Part shown: in pieces, positions 12,432-12,725 of the stretch | Numbering within the stretch: the stretch's first letter is position 1 | Layout of the letters: each line of letters begins with the position of its first letter | NCBI GenBank assembly: GCA_016302225.1 | Contig: JAEDOB010000032.1 | Span: 1 to 12,725, forward strand | Direction of reading: 5' to 3' | DNA from: Oscillospiraceae bacterium | Lineage (GTDB): Bacteria; Bacillota; Clostridia; Oscillospirales; Ruminococcaceae | Length of the DNA: 12,725 bases | Notes under the pieces: model-generated | Seen by the model: the letters and a program-made list of their open reading frames with translations, nothing else | What the model was told of the DNA's origin: nothing | Databases searched by the model: none | Made by a program: the position numbers and the translations under genes

Positions 12432-12725
12432 CTAAACATCAGCCTCCAGCTGACAGTCACAAGGCTCCTTTTCAACGTGAGGTGCGCTGTATTCCTCCGC
12501 TTCTCTGCAGCCGACCGCCTTATAAAACGCCTGACTTTCCACCGAGGAATGTGCGGAAATGTAAAGCTTCTTTGCACCGTGATTTTTTGCCCATTCCCTT
12601 GCACGGTTAAAAAGCTGTTTGCCTATGCCTTTCCCGCGAAATTCCTCCGAAATATGTATGCACGACAGCTCCAGATACTGCTTTTGGCTGCCGAGAAATT
12701 CCGATTCCACCGAGGAAAATCCCAG
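12432..12725 (-). CDS. GNAT N-acetyltransferase, C-terminal part
   Basis: The reading frame is open to the right edge of the window, so the start is missing. It has the GNAT core: YLELSCIHISEEFRGKGIGKQLF holds the beta-4 strand and the R-G-K-G-I-G acetyl-CoA loop, followed by AKKLYISAHSSVESQAFYKAVGC, the beta-5 and alpha-4 segment. The substrate is not readable from sequence. Its TAG stop at 12434-12432 is next to the start of the GNAT-DUF2087 gene, so both are probably in one operon with coupled translation. Confidence 0.88.
   Translation of the reverse strand: MGFSSVESEFLGSQKQYLELSCIHISEEFRGKGIGKQLFNRAREWAKNHGAKKLYISAHSSVESQAFYKAVGCREAEEYSAPHVEKEPCDCQLEADV

Noticed and set aside
12440..12604. 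An N-terminal extension of the GNAT-DUF2087 protein
   Set aside because: It overlaps the upstream GNAT gene in another frame and has no GNAT similarity.

Overview
The window looks like part of the chromosome of a low-to-mid GC, spore-forming gut Firmicute, probably a Ruminococcus-like Oscillospiraceae member. The reasons are the cotJ spore-coat operon, AT-rich sigma-A promoters with 17-bp spacers (often with TGn extended -10 elements), and an orphan 2-hydroxyacyl-CoA dehydratase-like protein. The species is an inference.

Left end (1-2890): a CRISPR-Cas locus of apparent type I-C on the minus strand. It has the first 20 codons of cas5c running off the left edge, then a 225-bp gap, then complete cas3 with its own promoter. 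The gap holds the most interesting object here: a self-contained plus-strand unit with an extended -10 promoter, one shortened I-C-type repeat, one spacer, and an intrinsic terminator. The spacer matches the cas5c promoter next to a TTC PAM. Fifteen of the first 17 positions match, the two mismatches are at positions 6 and 12, and similarity stops from position 18. This is the expected layout of a Cas-regulating guide RNA (CreR type) that lets Cascade repress the cas operon without cutting it.

The cas3 upstream end abuts a broken sporulation operon (2774-3340, minus): cotJA and cotJB are intact, but cotJC (manganese-catalase-like) stops after about 35 recognisable residues.

Middle (3341-5487): an intergenic region with a hairpin in the cotJA leader, a TGTGA-N6-TCACA palindrome and two adjacent small palindromic elements with terminal inverted repeats. 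A stand-alone response-regulator receiver and a tRNA-Arg(CCG) with one acceptor-stem mismatch follow. A second copy of one palindromic element comes next, then L-lactate dehydrogenase (minus).

Right part (5488-12725): a 2-hydroxyacyl-CoA dehydratase-like iron-sulfur protein (plus), an unrecognised 448-residue protein (minus) and a chloramphenicol-acetyltransferase-type enzyme (minus). Divergent from it is a LacI-type sensor/GGDEF diguanylate cyclase split by a one-base frameshift. A GNAT-DUF2087 fusion and a partial GNAT acetyltransferase (both minus, overlapping or adjacent) end the window. Most genes on this side are single transcription units with their own promoters and terminators.
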